The notes below the pieces were generated by a model, which worked only from the letters and a program-made list of their open reading frames with translations, searched no databases and was not told the origin of the DNA. From positions 62,001 through 126,000 of the forward strand of contig JAILAT010000001.1 in NCBI GenBank assembly GCA_024681475.1: a DNA stretch of 64,000 nt, in the 5' to 3' direction. The DNA is from Bacteroidales bacterium. GTDB taxonomy: Bacteria > Bacteroidota > Bacteroidia > Bacteroidales > P3. The position numbers were made by a program, and so were the translations under genes. Positions 1 through 8,791 of the stretch are shown here, piece after piece; the first letter of the stretch is position 1; each line of letters starts with the position of its first letter.

Positions 1-47
1 TTCTACTACAATTTAATATCTATGCGCTGTCGTTGCACCGAATAGCA

Positions 48-86
48 CACCATAGAGGCGCAAGCCAGGCTTGCATCTCTATGGTG
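48..86. repeat. 39-bp near-perfect palindrome downstream of trxA
   Basis: The arms CACCATAGAG (48-57) and CTCTATGGTG (77-86) enclose a second inverted repeat GCAAGCC/GGCTTGC (60-66 and 68-74). The result is about 17 paired bases with two small mismatched positions. No run of T follows on either strand, so it is not a typical intrinsic terminator. It lies 57 bp past the trxA stop and could stabilise the 3' end of that transcript or be a dispersed palindromic repeat. Confidence 0.7.
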
Positions 87-142
87 CCGATTCCCACGCC
101 ATGGCCCGCGTCATAGGGAGGCCACAGCTGCTGTATGATTCT

Positions 143-457
143 TTATATCAGCGCGTTGATTTTCTCCACCAGGGTACCCTTGGCAACGAGGCCTACCGAT
201 TTGTCGACCACCTCGCCGTTCTTGATGAAGAGCACCGTGGGCACGTTGCGGATGCGGTAACGGGCGGCGATATCCGACGCCTCGTCAACATCAACCTTGG
301 CAAAGAGCATCTTGCCGTCATACTCCTCGGAGAGCTCGTCAACAATAGGAGCCAGTGCCTTGCAAGGGCCGCACCAGGTGGCACCCACATCCATAAGCAC
401 CGGAAGCTCGCTCTTCAGTATTTCCTCAAAATTGTCGTTGTTAACTTCTACTAACAT
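143..457 (-). CDS. trxA: thioredoxin
   Basis: Thioredoxin of 104 residues, the usual length for a single-domain cytosolic thioredoxin. The redox motif WCGPC is at residues 28-32 and the cis-proline loop NVPTVLF is around residue 73. There is no signal peptide, so it should act in the cytoplasm as a general disulfide reductase fed by thioredoxin reductase, which is not in this window. The start is the ATG giving MLVEVNNDNF. It stands alone on the minus strand, with a -7-like element TAGTTTTG upstream (496-503). The 127-residue plus-strand ORF over the same DNA is a shadow. Confidence 0.97.
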   Translation of the reverse strand: MLVEVNNDNFEEILKSELPVLMDVGATWCGPCKALAPIVDELSEEYDGKMLFAKVDVDEASDIAARYRIRNVPTVLFIKNGEVVDKSVGLVAKGTLVEKINALI

Positions 458-495
458 AATGTTTTATAATTAATTTGTTAAACAATAATCATTTG

Positions 496-503
496 CAAAA
501 CTA
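496..503 (-). promoter_or_regulatory. candidate trxA promoter (-7 element)
   Basis: Read on the minus strand this is TAGTTTTG, matching the Bacteroidota -7 consensus TAnnTTTG. It lies about 40 bp upstream of the trxA start. I could not find a convincing -33 TTG at the expected distance. Confidence 0.45.
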
Positions 504-653
504 CGCAAAAAAGTCCACTCGGGAACCTTCACCGCGGAACTTTTTTCAACAATACCTTTTCATAACGTTCCAGAAAGGAAAAAAGTATGCGCCGCACCGA
601 ATTATTTTTTACTCTTCCACAATAAAACACCTCGCCACAACGTTAACGGGGGC

Positions 654-1046
654 ATGAAGACAAATATCGTTGACTTCGACAAGATGGGCCGCAAAAGCAC
701 AATCCTCGGGATCTCGTTCATCGTCATCCTCGTGGGCGTGATTGTGTATTCGCTGCTGGCCGAGAGCCCCCGCCGCGACATGCTGGGTGTATGGGTGGTC
801 GACACCGCCGGCGTCGAGCAGGGCTTCCATTGCGGCAAGGACGGCATAGCCGCCAGCATCAACAACTCGCACCGGCAGTACACCAACTGGACCGCCAACA
901 GGAAACACCTCATTCTCAAAGGCAAGAGCTTCGAAAACTACCGCGTCTACGACATCGCCGACACCCTTGTCATCAAAAAGATCAACAGCACCACCCTCGT
1001 GGCCGACCACAACGGCAAGGTGACAACCTTCCGCAAAAGCCGCTGA
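654..1046 (+). CDS. small membrane-anchored lipocalin-like protein
   Basis: A 130-residue protein with one predicted membrane segment near residues 15-36, followed by about 90 residues resembling the small lipocalin-like proteins common in Bacteroides (GVWVVD near the start of the domain, LILKGKSFENYRVYDIADTLVI in the middle, shown here only as a pattern of short beta strands). The soluble part would face the periplasm. The start ATG is preceded by a G-rich stretch. It is separated from the downstream GWxTD operon by 137 bp. The family assignment rests on general resemblance and the function is unknown. Confidence 0.6.
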   Translation: MKTNIVDFDKMGRKSTILGISFIVILVGVIVYSLLAESPRRDMLGVWVVDTAGVEQGFHCGKDGIAASINNSHRQYTNWTANRKHLILKGKSFENYRVYDIADTLVIKKINSTTLVADHNGKVTTFRKSR

Positions 1047-1183
1047 TTCCTCCTCTGCCACGCATTCTATCACTCTCACTATGTGATGGATATATCTTTT
1101 CCTGAAGAAAAATTTCTTCTCTGCACAATATGTTTCGCGCTATCGCGTTAATTAGTATTTGAATTAATATAAAATATCGCTAC

Positions 1184-2728
1184 ATGAAACGTTTCATCTC
1201 TGTCGCAGTGGCTATTATGCTAGTCTTTTCCGCTATGGCTCAGCAGGTTGCTCAGCCCAAACATCTCACTGCCGTCTTTTCCTACTCGCTGTTCTACCAG
1301 GAGTCTGTGGGCCCCTATATGGAGACTTACCTCTCTTTCGACGCCTGGAACATGAAGTTCGCGCCCAAGGGCAACCAATACGGCGCCACCGTGGAGGTGC
1401 TCATGACGCTCTCGAAAAACGACAGCATCGAGCTGGTGAAGAAATACGACCTCCAGAGCCCCACTATCGCCTCGCCCAACGACGACCGCTTCAACTTCCT
1501 CGACATCCAGCGTTTCGCCGTGGACAACGGCATCCACACGCTCTCTATCTCGCTGCGCGACAAGAACAGCACCGACGAGCCCAGCATCATCGAGGAGCAG
1601 GTGGTGGTGCTCTTCGACAAGACGCCACGCCTCTCCAGCGTGCAGATGATGTCGAGCATCAAGCCCACCACGCAGGAGAACATCCTCTCTCGCATGGGCT
1701 ACGACATGGAGCCCTACGTCAACGACTTCCTTCCTGAACAGATCGACAACATCTATTTCTACTACGAAATATACAACATCCAGCGCGAAGTCAAGGACAA
1801 GCCCATCTACACCTTCTCCTACATCGAGGTCAAGGAGACCGGCCGCGCCCTGGAAGAGACCAAAACAGCCGAACGGCAGCAGTCCGACAAGCTGATACCC
1901 GTCGTCGGCAACATCAACATCGCTGCACTGCCGTCAGGCAACTACAACCTCGTCGTGGAGGTGCGCAACCGCGACAACCAGATACTCCTCTACAAGAAGG
2001 TACCTTTCTTCCGCAGCAACCCCCAGGCCTCATCAACCGACGACCCGACTATAGCCGACGCCTCCTTCGCAGGCCGCCTCAATGACGAGACCCAGCTCGA
2101 CGAATACATCGAGGCCCTCTACCCCATCTGCAACGAGTCGGAACGCGCCACTGTCTTCGACATCATCAAAAAGCCCGACATCAAGGCCAAGCAGCGCTTC
2201 TTGTACCATTTCTGGGCCGCTCGCAACCCCCTCGACCCCGAAAGCGCCTGGCTCGAATACCGCGACCGCATCGAATACGTCAACGCCAACTTCTCATGGC
2301 TCAACATCAAGGGTTACCGCACCGACCGTGGCCGCGTCTACCTCCAGTATGGCCCGCCCGACTATGTGCGCGACGAGAAAAACTTCGTCTCCACCCGCAA
2401 CCTCGGCAGCGGCGTCAACACACCCGACCTCGTCCGTCGCGCTGCAGGCAACGACTCCGACGCCAACCCCATGGCATCGGCAGCCAACTCACAAGGCCAC
2501 ATCTACTATCTGCCCTACCAGCTCTGGCGCTACAACCAGCTCCCTGCCGACGACCCCACTCGCTGCTTCATCTTCTGGGACGAGTTCCGCACCGGCCACT
2601 ACAAGCTCCTCAACTCTAACGCCAAAGGCGAGGTCCGCGAGATTGGTTGGGAACAACGCCTCAGCCAGCAGCAGCTGAACGAGAACGTCGAGGGCGAGGT
2701 GAGCGACCAGTTCAAGAGAGGTTACTAA
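1184..2728 (+). CDS. GWxTD domain-containing exported protein
   Basis: A 514-residue protein with a signal peptide (residues 1-20, ending AMAQ). The C-terminal part carries the signature of the GWxTD family: KGYRTDRGRVYLQYGPPDY at about residues 375-393, with Y replacing the family Trp. GWxTD proteins occur in Bacteroidota and a few related phyla, are predicted to be envelope proteins, and have no settled biochemical role. The gene is first in a run with the acyltransferase (16-bp gap), a GT2 glycosyltransferase, gltX and an OmpH-like gene, suggesting co-transcription with envelope functions. Confidence 0.85.
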   Translation: MKRFISVAVAIMLVFSAMAQQVAQPKHLTAVFSYSLFYQESVGPYMETYLSFDAWNMKFAPKGNQYGATVEVLMTLSKNDSIELVKKYDLQSPTIASPNDDRFNFLDIQRFAVDNGIHTLSISLRDKNSTDEPSIIEEQVVVLFDKTPRLSSVQMMSSIKPTTQENILSRMGYDMEPYVNDFLPEQIDNIYFYYEIYNIQREVKDKPIYTFSYIEVKETGRALEETKTAERQQSDKLIPVVGNINIAALPSGNYNLVVEVRNRDNQILLYKKVPFFRSNPQASSTDDPTIADASFAGRLNDETQLDEYIEALYPICNESERATVFDIIKKPDIKAKQRFLYHFWAARNPLDPESAWLEYRDRIEYVNANFSWLNIKGYRTDRGRVYLQYGPPDYVRDEKNFVSTRNLGSGVNTPDLVRRAAGNDSDANPMASAANSQGHIYYLPYQLWRYNQLPADDPTRCFIFWDEFRTGHYKLLNSNAKGEVREIGWEQRLSQQQLNENVEGEVSDQFKRGY

Positions 2729-2744
2729 CACTCCCACGGCCACT

Positions 2745-3650
2745 ATGTACAGTCTCCTTCTTCCTCTTGGAGCCCTGCCGCTATGGCTTCACCACCGCAT
2801 CGCCGACATGCTGTGGCCCTGCGTATACTACCTCTTCCGCTACAGGCTCAAGGTCACCCGCGACAACCTGCAGCGCTGCTTCCCCGACATGGACAAGAAG
2901 GAGCTGCGTCGCGTTGAACGCCGCTACTACCGTCACCTGACCGACCTTCTGCTCGAAGGCCTCCACAACACCGCCGCTTCGCTGAAACGCATTCGCCGGC
3001 ACTACCTTTTCGACAACGCCGACCTGCTGACACCCTACTACCAGGAGGGACGCAGCGTGGTGCTGATGTCGGCACACTACAACAACTGGGAGTACATGAT
3101 CACCTCCCTCGACAGTGCACTGCACCACCACGCCATCGGCGTGGGGAAAAAGCTCTCCAACGAACGCTTCGGCCGTTGGATCACTGCTCGCCGCGCTCGC
3201 TTCGGCACCGAGATTGTCGACAAGTCCGACGTGCGCCAGACGATGGCTTTCTACCACGAAAACCACATCCCCGTGGCCTACATGATGCTCTCCGACCAGT
3301 CGCCCAACAACCCCTACAACAGCATCTGGACCACGTTCCTCCACCAGGACACCCCTTTCCTCTTCGGCGCCGAACATTTTGCCAAAAAATACGACATGCC
3401 CATCTTCCTCTACGACGTGCGAAAGCTGCGCCGCGGCCGCTATGCCGTACACTTCTCCCTCCTCACCGACGACCCTAACTCATGGCCCGACGGCACCATC
3501 ACCGCCCACTACGCACACCATCTCGAACAGCAAATACTCCAGGCACCCCAATTCTGGCTCTGGAGCCACCGCCGCTGGAAGCTGACACGCACCGGCCGCA
3601 TCAGGAAGGACGGCACCTTCGTTGAAATGAAAAAGATACAACACACATAA
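2745..3650 (+). CDS. LpxL/HtrB-type lipid A acyltransferase
   Basis: A 301-residue lysophospholipid acyltransferase of the LpxL/LpxM (lauroyl/myristoyl) family, normally about 300 residues. It has an N-terminal membrane-associated segment and the catalytic HxxxxE motif in SAHYNNWEYM (His about 111, Glu about 116). It would transfer a secondary acyl chain to a lipid A precursor at the inner membrane. The start is 16 bp after the GWxTD stop and the next gene, a GT2, follows after 25 bp. Which acyl chain or acceptor is used cannot be read from the sequence; ornithine- or glycine-lipid acylation by a related enzyme is a less likely alternative. Confidence 0.85.
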   Translation: MYSLLLPLGALPLWLHHRIADMLWPCVYYLFRYRLKVTRDNLQRCFPDMDKKELRRVERRYYRHLTDLLLEGLHNTAASLKRIRRHYLFDNADLLTPYYQEGRSVVLMSAHYNNWEYMITSLDSALHHHAIGVGKKLSNERFGRWITARRARFGTEIVDKSDVRQTMAFYHENHIPVAYMMLSDQSPNNPYNSIWTTFLHQDTPFLFGAEHFAKKYDMPIFLYDVRKLRRGRYAVHFSLLTDDPNSWPDGTITAHYAHHLEQQILQAPQFWLWSHRRWKLTRTGRIRKDGTFVEMKKIQHT

Positions 3651-3675
3651 CACCAACCCGTAACAACAAGGAAGC

Positions 3676-4698
3676 ATGCATATAGCAGTAGTGATATTGA
3701 ACTGGAACGGACGCAAGATGCTCGAACGTTTCTTGCCCTCGGTGACACAGCACACCACCGGCAACGCCGAAGTCGTCATTGCCGACAACGGCTCCACCGA
3801 CGACAGCCTGGCTTTCTTGCAGCAGCACTACCCCACCCTCCGCGTCATCGCTCTCGACAAGAACTACGGCTTCGCAGGAGGCTACAACAGGGCGTTGGAG
3901 CAGATTGATGCCGACTACTTCGTGCTGCTCAACGACGACGTCGAGGTGACACCCCACTGGCTTGACCCTGTGGTGGAGGCCATGCAGGCCGACGAGCATG
4001 TTGCTATAGCACAGCCCAAACTGCTGATGCTCGACAAGCGCGACACCTTCGAATACGCCGGCGGCGCCGGCGGCTTTATCGACTGCCTCGGCTACCCCTT
4101 CTGCCGCGGTCGCCTCTTTACCTCCCTCGAACGCGACAACGGCCAATACGACGACCAACGCGAAATCTTCTGGGCCTCAGGAGCCGCCATGTTCGTCAAA
4201 TCCGCCGTGTGGCGCGAGCTGGGCGGCCTCGACGACGACTTCTTTGCCCACATGGAGGAGATAGACTTCTGCTGGCGCGCCAAGAACAAAGGCTACAAGG
4301 TGCTCTGCGTGCCTCAGTCGACAGTCTACCACCTCGGTGGCGGCACACTGCCGAAAAGCTCGCCTTTCAAGACCCAGCTCAACTTCCGCAACAACCTCTC
4401 GATGCTCTACAAGAACTTGCCCGACAGCCGTCGCAACAGCGTCCTGGCTCTCCGCATCGTGCTCGACTGGGTGGCGGCGCTGACCTTCCTCCTGGGCGGA
4501 AAGCCCCAGGAGTTCACGGCTGTATTCAAGGCCCATCAGGAGTTCCGCAACTGGATTCCCGCATTGCGTCTCAAACGCTATGCCATCAAACCCAAGCCCG
4601 TAAGCTGCATCTACGACAATTGGCTGCTGGTCGACTACCACATCCGCCGCCGCCAGCATTTCCGCGAGCTTGACACCATACGCATCAGACAATGTTAA
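3676..4698 (+). CDS. family 2 glycosyltransferase
   Basis: A 340-residue GT-A-fold glycosyltransferase. The N-terminus VVILNWNGRKML is the standard GT2 nucleotide-sugar-binding start. The metal-binding region LLNDDVEVTP is at about residues 86-95, followed by a conserved acidic acceptor-site segment HMEEIDFCWRAKNKGY. A hydrophobic stretch near residue 265 may contact the membrane. The overall pattern resembles rhamnosyltransferase-like GT2 proteins, but donor and acceptor are unknown. Its position between a lipid A acyltransferase and gltX suggests lipopolysaccharide or surface glycan assembly. Confidence 0.88.
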   Translation: MHIAVVILNWNGRKMLERFLPSVTQHTTGNAEVVIADNGSTDDSLAFLQQHYPTLRVIALDKNYGFAGGYNRALEQIDADYFVLLNDDVEVTPHWLDPVVEAMQADEHVAIAQPKLLMLDKRDTFEYAGGAGGFIDCLGYPFCRGRLFTSLERDNGQYDDQREIFWASGAAMFVKSAVWRELGGLDDDFFAHMEEIDFCWRAKNKGYKVLCVPQSTVYHLGGGTLPKSSPFKTQLNFRNNLSMLYKNLPDSRRNSVLALRIVLDWVAALTFLLGGKPQEFTAVFKAHQEFRNWIPALRLKRYAIKPKPVSCIYDNWLLVDYHIRRRQHFRELDTIRIRQC

Positions 4699-4734
4699 CA
4701 ATTTGATAATCAAGAAAAAACGCATCATAACAAC

Positions 4735-6276
4735 ATGGCAAAAGTAAGAGTAAGATTTGCACCGAGTCCTACCGGACCGCTCCACATCGGCGGTGTACGC
4801 ACCGCCCTCTACAACTATCTGTTCGCCCGTCAGCATGGCGGCGACATGATTCTTCGCATCGAAGACACCGACCAGACACGCTTTGTGCCTGGTGCCGAAG
4901 ACTACATCATCGAGGCTCTCACCTGGCTGGGCATCACCTTCGACGAGGGTGTCCACATCGGCGGCGCCTACGGCCCCTATCGCCAGAGCGACCGCAAGGC
5001 GATGTACAAACAGTATGCCGACCAGCTGCTGCGCGACGGTTGGGCCTACTACGCCTTCGACAAGCCCGAAGCACTCGAAGCCAAACGCAAAGAGTTCGAA
5101 CAGCAGAAGAAAACTTTCCAATACGACTGCCACACGCGTGGCGATATGCAGAACAGCCTGACGCTGAGCGCCGAAGAGGTACAGCGGAGACTGGATAGCG
5201 GCGAGCACTACGTGGTGCGCTTCAAGTTCCCCGCCGACCTCGACATCACCGTCCACGACCTCATCCGCGGCGATGTGACGATGAACTCCAACCTCCTGGA
5301 CGACAAGGTCCTCTTCAAGTCCGACGGCATGCCCACCTATCACCTCGCCAACATCGTCGACGACCACACTATGGAAGTCAGCCATGTCATCCGCGGCGAA
5401 GAGTGGCTCCCCTCGGCACCGCTGCATGTCATGCTCTACCGCGCCTTCGGCTGGGAAGACACCATGCCGCAGTTCGCCCACCTGCCCCTGCTGCTGAAGC
5501 CCGAAGGCAACGGCAAGCTGAGCAAGCGCGACGGCGACAGGCTCGGCTTCCCCGTCTTCCCCCTCGACTGGATTGACCCCCACAGCGGCGAGAAATCAAG
5601 CGGCTACCGCGAACGCGGTTACTTCCCCGAGGCTGTAGTCAACATGCTGGCACTGCTCGGCTGGAACCCCGGCACCGAACAGGAGCTCTTCACCATGGAC
5701 GAACTCATCAAAGCCTTCGACATCAGCCGCATCAGCAAGAACGGCGCCAAGTTCAACGTCGACAAGGCCAAATGGTTCAACCACCAATACATGCAGCAGC
5801 ACAGCGACGAAGAGGTCGCCGCCATGTTCCAGCCCTCGCTGGACGAGCACGGCATCGTGGCCGACCACGACTATGTGGTCAAGGTGTGCGGCATGATGAA
5901 AGAACGCATCAACTTCATCAGCGAGATGTGGGACACCACAAGCTATTTCTTTGTGGCTCCCACCGAATACGACCCCGCCGCCATCAAGAAACGTTGGAAA
6001 GCAGGCATGACAGGCCACATGCGCAAAGTGATTGAGATTCTCGACACCCAACCCTTTGAATACGAGGCCTTGCACAAAGCACTGCTTGACGACTACATCG
6101 CCGCCAACCAGCTGAACACTGGCCAGATCATGAACTCCCTTCGTCTGGCTGTGGTGGGCAAGACTGTTGGCCCCGACATGCTGACACTCGTCATGATGCT
6201 GGGCAAAGAGGAGACCAAACGTCGTGTGGAACGCGCCATTAGCGTCATCGGCGAACCCGACAGCGACAACCAATAG
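4735..6276 (+). CDS. gltX: glutamyl-tRNA synthetase
   Basis: A 513-residue class Ib aminoacyl-tRNA synthetase that charges tRNA-Glu. The HIGH-type motif appears as [13 protein letters not shown] (residues 10-22) and the KMSKS-type motif as KLSKRDG at about residue 261. The discriminating HVIRGEEWL segment between them is intact. Length is normal for bacterial GluRS (about 470-510). It ends in TAG, which shows that TAG is an ordinary stop codon in this organism. It lies in the GWxTD-OmpH run with 36-37 bp gaps on each side. Confidence 0.97.
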   Translation: MAKVRVRFAPSPTGPLHIGGVRTALYNYLFARQHGGDMILRIEDTDQTRFVPGAEDYIIEALTWLGITFDEGVHIGGAYGPYRQSDRKAMYKQYADQLLRDGWAYYAFDKPEALEAKRKEFEQQKKTFQYDCHTRGDMQNSLTLSAEEVQRRLDSGEHYVVRFKFPADLDITVHDLIRGDVTMNSNLLDDKVLFKSDGMPTYHLANIVDDHTMEVSHVIRGEEWLPSAPLHVMLYRAFGWEDTMPQFAHLPLLLKPEGNGKLSKRDGDRLGFPVFPLDWIDPHSGEKSSGYRERGYFPEAVVNMLALLGWNPGTEQELFTMDELIKAFDISRISKNGAKFNVDKAKWFNHQYMQQHSDEEVAAMFQPSLDEHGIVADHDYVVKVCGMMKERINFISEMWDTTSYFFVAPTEYDPAAIKKRWKAGMTGHMRKVIEILDTQPFEYEALHKALLDDYIAANQLNTGQIMNSLRLAVVGKTVGPDMLTLVMMLGKEETKRRVERAISVIGEPDSDNQ

Positions 6277-6313
6277 AAATCATATTAATAATTAACGATA
6301 AATACAGAAAACA

Positions 6314-7057
6314 ATGGAAGACAACCTGAATCCCATGGAACAGGACCTCGGAACCACCGAGAATCCTATTCAAAACGAAACCAACACCTGCGAATGCGGC
6401 GAGAAAAAGAAGAAAAAATGCTGCCACACAGGTATCTGCATCCTCAACATCGTACTGTTGCTCGGCTTGGTGGCACTCTATGCGCTGCACTTCACCGGCA
6501 TCGGTTCCAACATGATCAAGACGAAAGGCAAACCAGCACCTGCAGCTGTTGAAATCGGCGACCAAGGCAACCTCCGTATCGCCTGGATCAACACCGATAC
6601 CTTGATGGCCAAATATCAGTATGCCAAAGACTTGGAGAAACAGCTCCAAGACTTCCAGACCGCCAAACGCAACAGCTACATCAGCCAGATGCAGCAGTTC
6701 GAGAACGACTACAACAACTACATCCACGGTGGTGCCGACAAGATGACTTTGGAGCAACAGCAGAACAAAGAGAAAGAGCTGCAGAACCGCGCCGCCAAGT
6801 TGCAGACTTTGCAGGACGACCTGGCCCTGCAGGTGCAGGAGAAGACTTTGGCTGAAAGCGAGAAGATGACCAATGCTGTCTACAACTTCATCCGCGAATA
6901 CAACGAGAACCTGGAGCAGCCCTTCGATTTCATCCTCGCCCGCTCGTTCAGCAGCAGCCCCCTGCTCTACGGCAACCCCAACTACGACCTCACCAACGTG
7001 ATTGTCGAAGGCCTCAACGCCGAATACGCCCGCGTCCAGGCCAACAAGGACAATTAA
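6314..7057 (+). CDS. membrane-anchored OmpH/Skp-like protein
   Basis: A 247-residue OmpH-family protein. Residues 1-40 are polar, with a Cys/Lys-rich patch (CECGEKKKKKCC). Residues 41-60 are a membrane segment, and the rest is a long charged coiled coil (about residues 95-195) typical of Skp-like periplasmic chaperones that hold unfolded outer-membrane proteins. Unlike enterobacterial Skp it has no cleavable signal peptide and would be anchored in the inner membrane with the coiled coil in the periplasm. It is the last gene before the terminator at 7079. Confidence 0.75.
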   Translation: MEDNLNPMEQDLGTTENPIQNETNTCECGEKKKKKCCHTGICILNIVLLLGLVALYALHFTGIGSNMIKTKGKPAPAAVEIGDQGNLRIAWINTDTLMAKYQYAKDLEKQLQDFQTAKRNSYISQMQQFENDYNNYIHGGADKMTLEQQQNKEKELQNRAAKLQTLQDDLALQVQEKTLAESEKMTNAVYNFIREYNENLEQPFDFILARSFSSSPLLYGNPNYDLTNVIVEGLNAEYARVQANKDN

Positions 7058-7078
7058 TAATAATCATTACCTAACAAT

Positions 7079-7112
7079 AACTCCCTCATGGTTGCCCATG
7101 AGGGAGTTTTTT
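7079..7112 (+). terminator. intrinsic terminator of the GWxTD-ompH operon
   Basis: A perfect stem CTCCCTCATGG / CCATGAGGGAG with a 3- to 4-base loop is followed directly by TTTTTT. It begins about 20 bp after the OmpH-like stop and separates this run from the convergent ABC exporter gene. Confidence 0.93.
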
Positions 7113-7147
7113 GTTTGATTTTCTCAACCCATATACTGCAAAACACT

Positions 7148-8779
7148 TCATTGATTATGGGTAGCCATAAGTATAATCTTATTGTTTTTCAACTGTTCAA
7201 GACTATCGAGGAAATGGTTGCGGGCGGTGGGATCCAGCCATGCCGTGGGTTCGTCGAGAATAAGGATGGGGGTCTGCGCATAGATGCTGCGGGCCAGGGC
7301 CAAGCGTTGCCATTGGCCTTGGCTGAGTTCCTCTCCGCCATCGAAGAGACGCCCCAAGGGGGTGTCGACGCCGTTGGAGAGATTGTCGACAACGGCCTGG
7401 GCATCCGACAGTTGAAGGGCTTCGGCCAGACGACGGGCATCGCGGGCTTTGTGGATGTCGGAAAGCATCACATTGTCGGCGGCGGTGAGATAGAACTGCA
7501 CAAAGTCCTGAAAAAGAGCGGAGATATTGTTGCGCAGCTCGTTGACAGAGAAGTGGCGGATGTCGATACCATTGATGCGGATTACACCCTGCTGGGGGTC
7601 GTAGAGTCGCATCAGCAGTTTGAGCATAGTGGTTTTGCCCATACCGTTGGGACCCTCAAGGCGTGTCACCTCGCCACGTCGAGCCTGGAGCGTACAATGA
7701 CTCAGCACGGGACGATCCATGGAGGGATAGGCAAACGTAACATCATCGAATTCAATATTTTCCACCTCTTTCGGGAACGGTACAGGGTCGGCAGGCGAAA
7801 CGATAGCAGGCTCCAGGGAAAGAAACTCAAACAGGTTGCTGATGAATAGCTTATGCTCATACAATCCGCTGACGGCGCTGACGAGACTGGAGAGATAGCC
7901 TTGTCCACGACGGAAAGCCTCGAAGAGCATCACGAAGGTGCCTACCGTAAGCACGCCAGCCACGATGGGATGCAGCAGCATCAGAAGGATAAAGAACAGC
8001 GCAGCCACCTCGATGACGGCGGCCAAAATCTCCAGCCACGCCATGCGGCGCGAGATGGTGAGAAGGCTACCGACCAGCTGGCGACGCACCTCGACGTAGC
8101 GCTGACGGAAATAGTCGGCCAGGCCGAAGAGGCGCATCTCCTTGGCATAGTTGCGTCCCGTGAGGAGTGTGGAATAATAGTTGCTGCGCCTTGCTAGTTG
8201 CGTTGTCTCGCGACGGAAACGATAGATGCGACGGGCGCGGTAGAGCTGTATGGCAAAAGTGGGCAGAGCTGCACAGACCATGACTGCCACGACCTGCCAC
8301 GACGAGGCCACAATGATGGCCATGACACCCACCAGCGAGATGGCAGCGCCAAAGAGCGAAACGGCATTCTCAAGGATGCGCACGGGGCGGAAGGCCGCCT
8401 CCTGTTGCGCACGATGGAGCGTATCGTGGAAGTCGGGATTGTCGAAGAAAGCAATGTCGAGACGTGCCGACTGGTTCTGTATGCGCTCGTTGATGTGGTC
8501 TATCATCCTCTGTATCAACACATCGTTGTTGACGGAAGCCAAAGCGCTAAAGAGCCGGCCCAGCAATGTGACGGCACAGAAGGCCAGAACGTAATACAAC
8601 AACCTGGTGCCGGAAAGGCTGGTCATTCCCTCTTCGGCCATCTGCATGGCGGAGTCGACCAACAGTTTGAGAACATAGAGGTTAAGCAGCGGCAAAAGAC
8701 TGGTACACAATGTGTAGAAGAGCTTCAAACAGAAGCCCTTGGGGTCGCATTGCCATATCAATTTAAATGCTTTGAACAT
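7148..8779 (-). CDS. ABC transporter, fused permease and ATPase
   Basis: A 543-residue ABC exporter half-transporter. The N-terminal part (about residues 15-310) is an ABC transmembrane type 1 domain with several hydrophobic segments. The C-terminal ATPase has Walker A GPNGMGKTT (about residue 380), signature LSQGQWQR (about 485), Walker B ILILDEPT (about 508) and the switch His in MATHNQ at the extreme C-terminus. The protein therefore ends almost immediately after the H-loop, shorter than most relatives. It would dimerise to export a lipid, peptide or drug; the substrate cannot be inferred. The start is 12 bp downstream of the NfeD-type gene. Confidence 0.85.
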   Translation of the reverse strand: MFKAFKLIWQCDPKGFCLKLFYTLCTSLLPLLNLYVLKLLVDSAMQMAEEGMTSLSGTRLLYYVLAFCAVTLLGRLFSALASVNNDVLIQRMIDHINERIQNQSARLDIAFFDNPDFHDTLHRAQQEAAFRPVRILENAVSLFGAAISLVGVMAIIVASSWQVVAVMVCAALPTFAIQLYRARRIYRFRRETTQLARRSNYYSTLLTGRNYAKEMRLFGLADYFRQRYVEVRRQLVGSLLTISRRMAWLEILAAVIEVAALFFILLMLLHPIVAGVLTVGTFVMLFEAFRRGQGYLSSLVSAVSGLYEHKLFISNLFEFLSLEPAIVSPADPVPFPKEVENIEFDDVTFAYPSMDRPVLSHCTLQARRGEVTRLEGPNGMGKTTMLKLLMRLYDPQQGVIRINGIDIRHFSVNELRNNISALFQDFVQFYLTAADNVMLSDIHKARDARRLAEALQLSDAQAVVDNLSNGVDTPLGRLFDGGEELSQGQWQRLALARSIYAQTPILILDEPTAWLDPTARNHFLDSLEQLKNNKIILMATHNQ

Positions 8780-8791
8780 CAGCTGAACACA

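Noticed and set aside
71-454. 127-residue plus-strand ORF over trxA
   Set aside because: It is the antisense shadow of a clear thioredoxin gene and shows no family features.
4177-5583. 468-residue minus-strand ORF opposite the GT2 gene and gltX
   Set aside because: It is a long antisense frame caused by GC-rich codon bias over two well-supported genes and has no recognisable domains.
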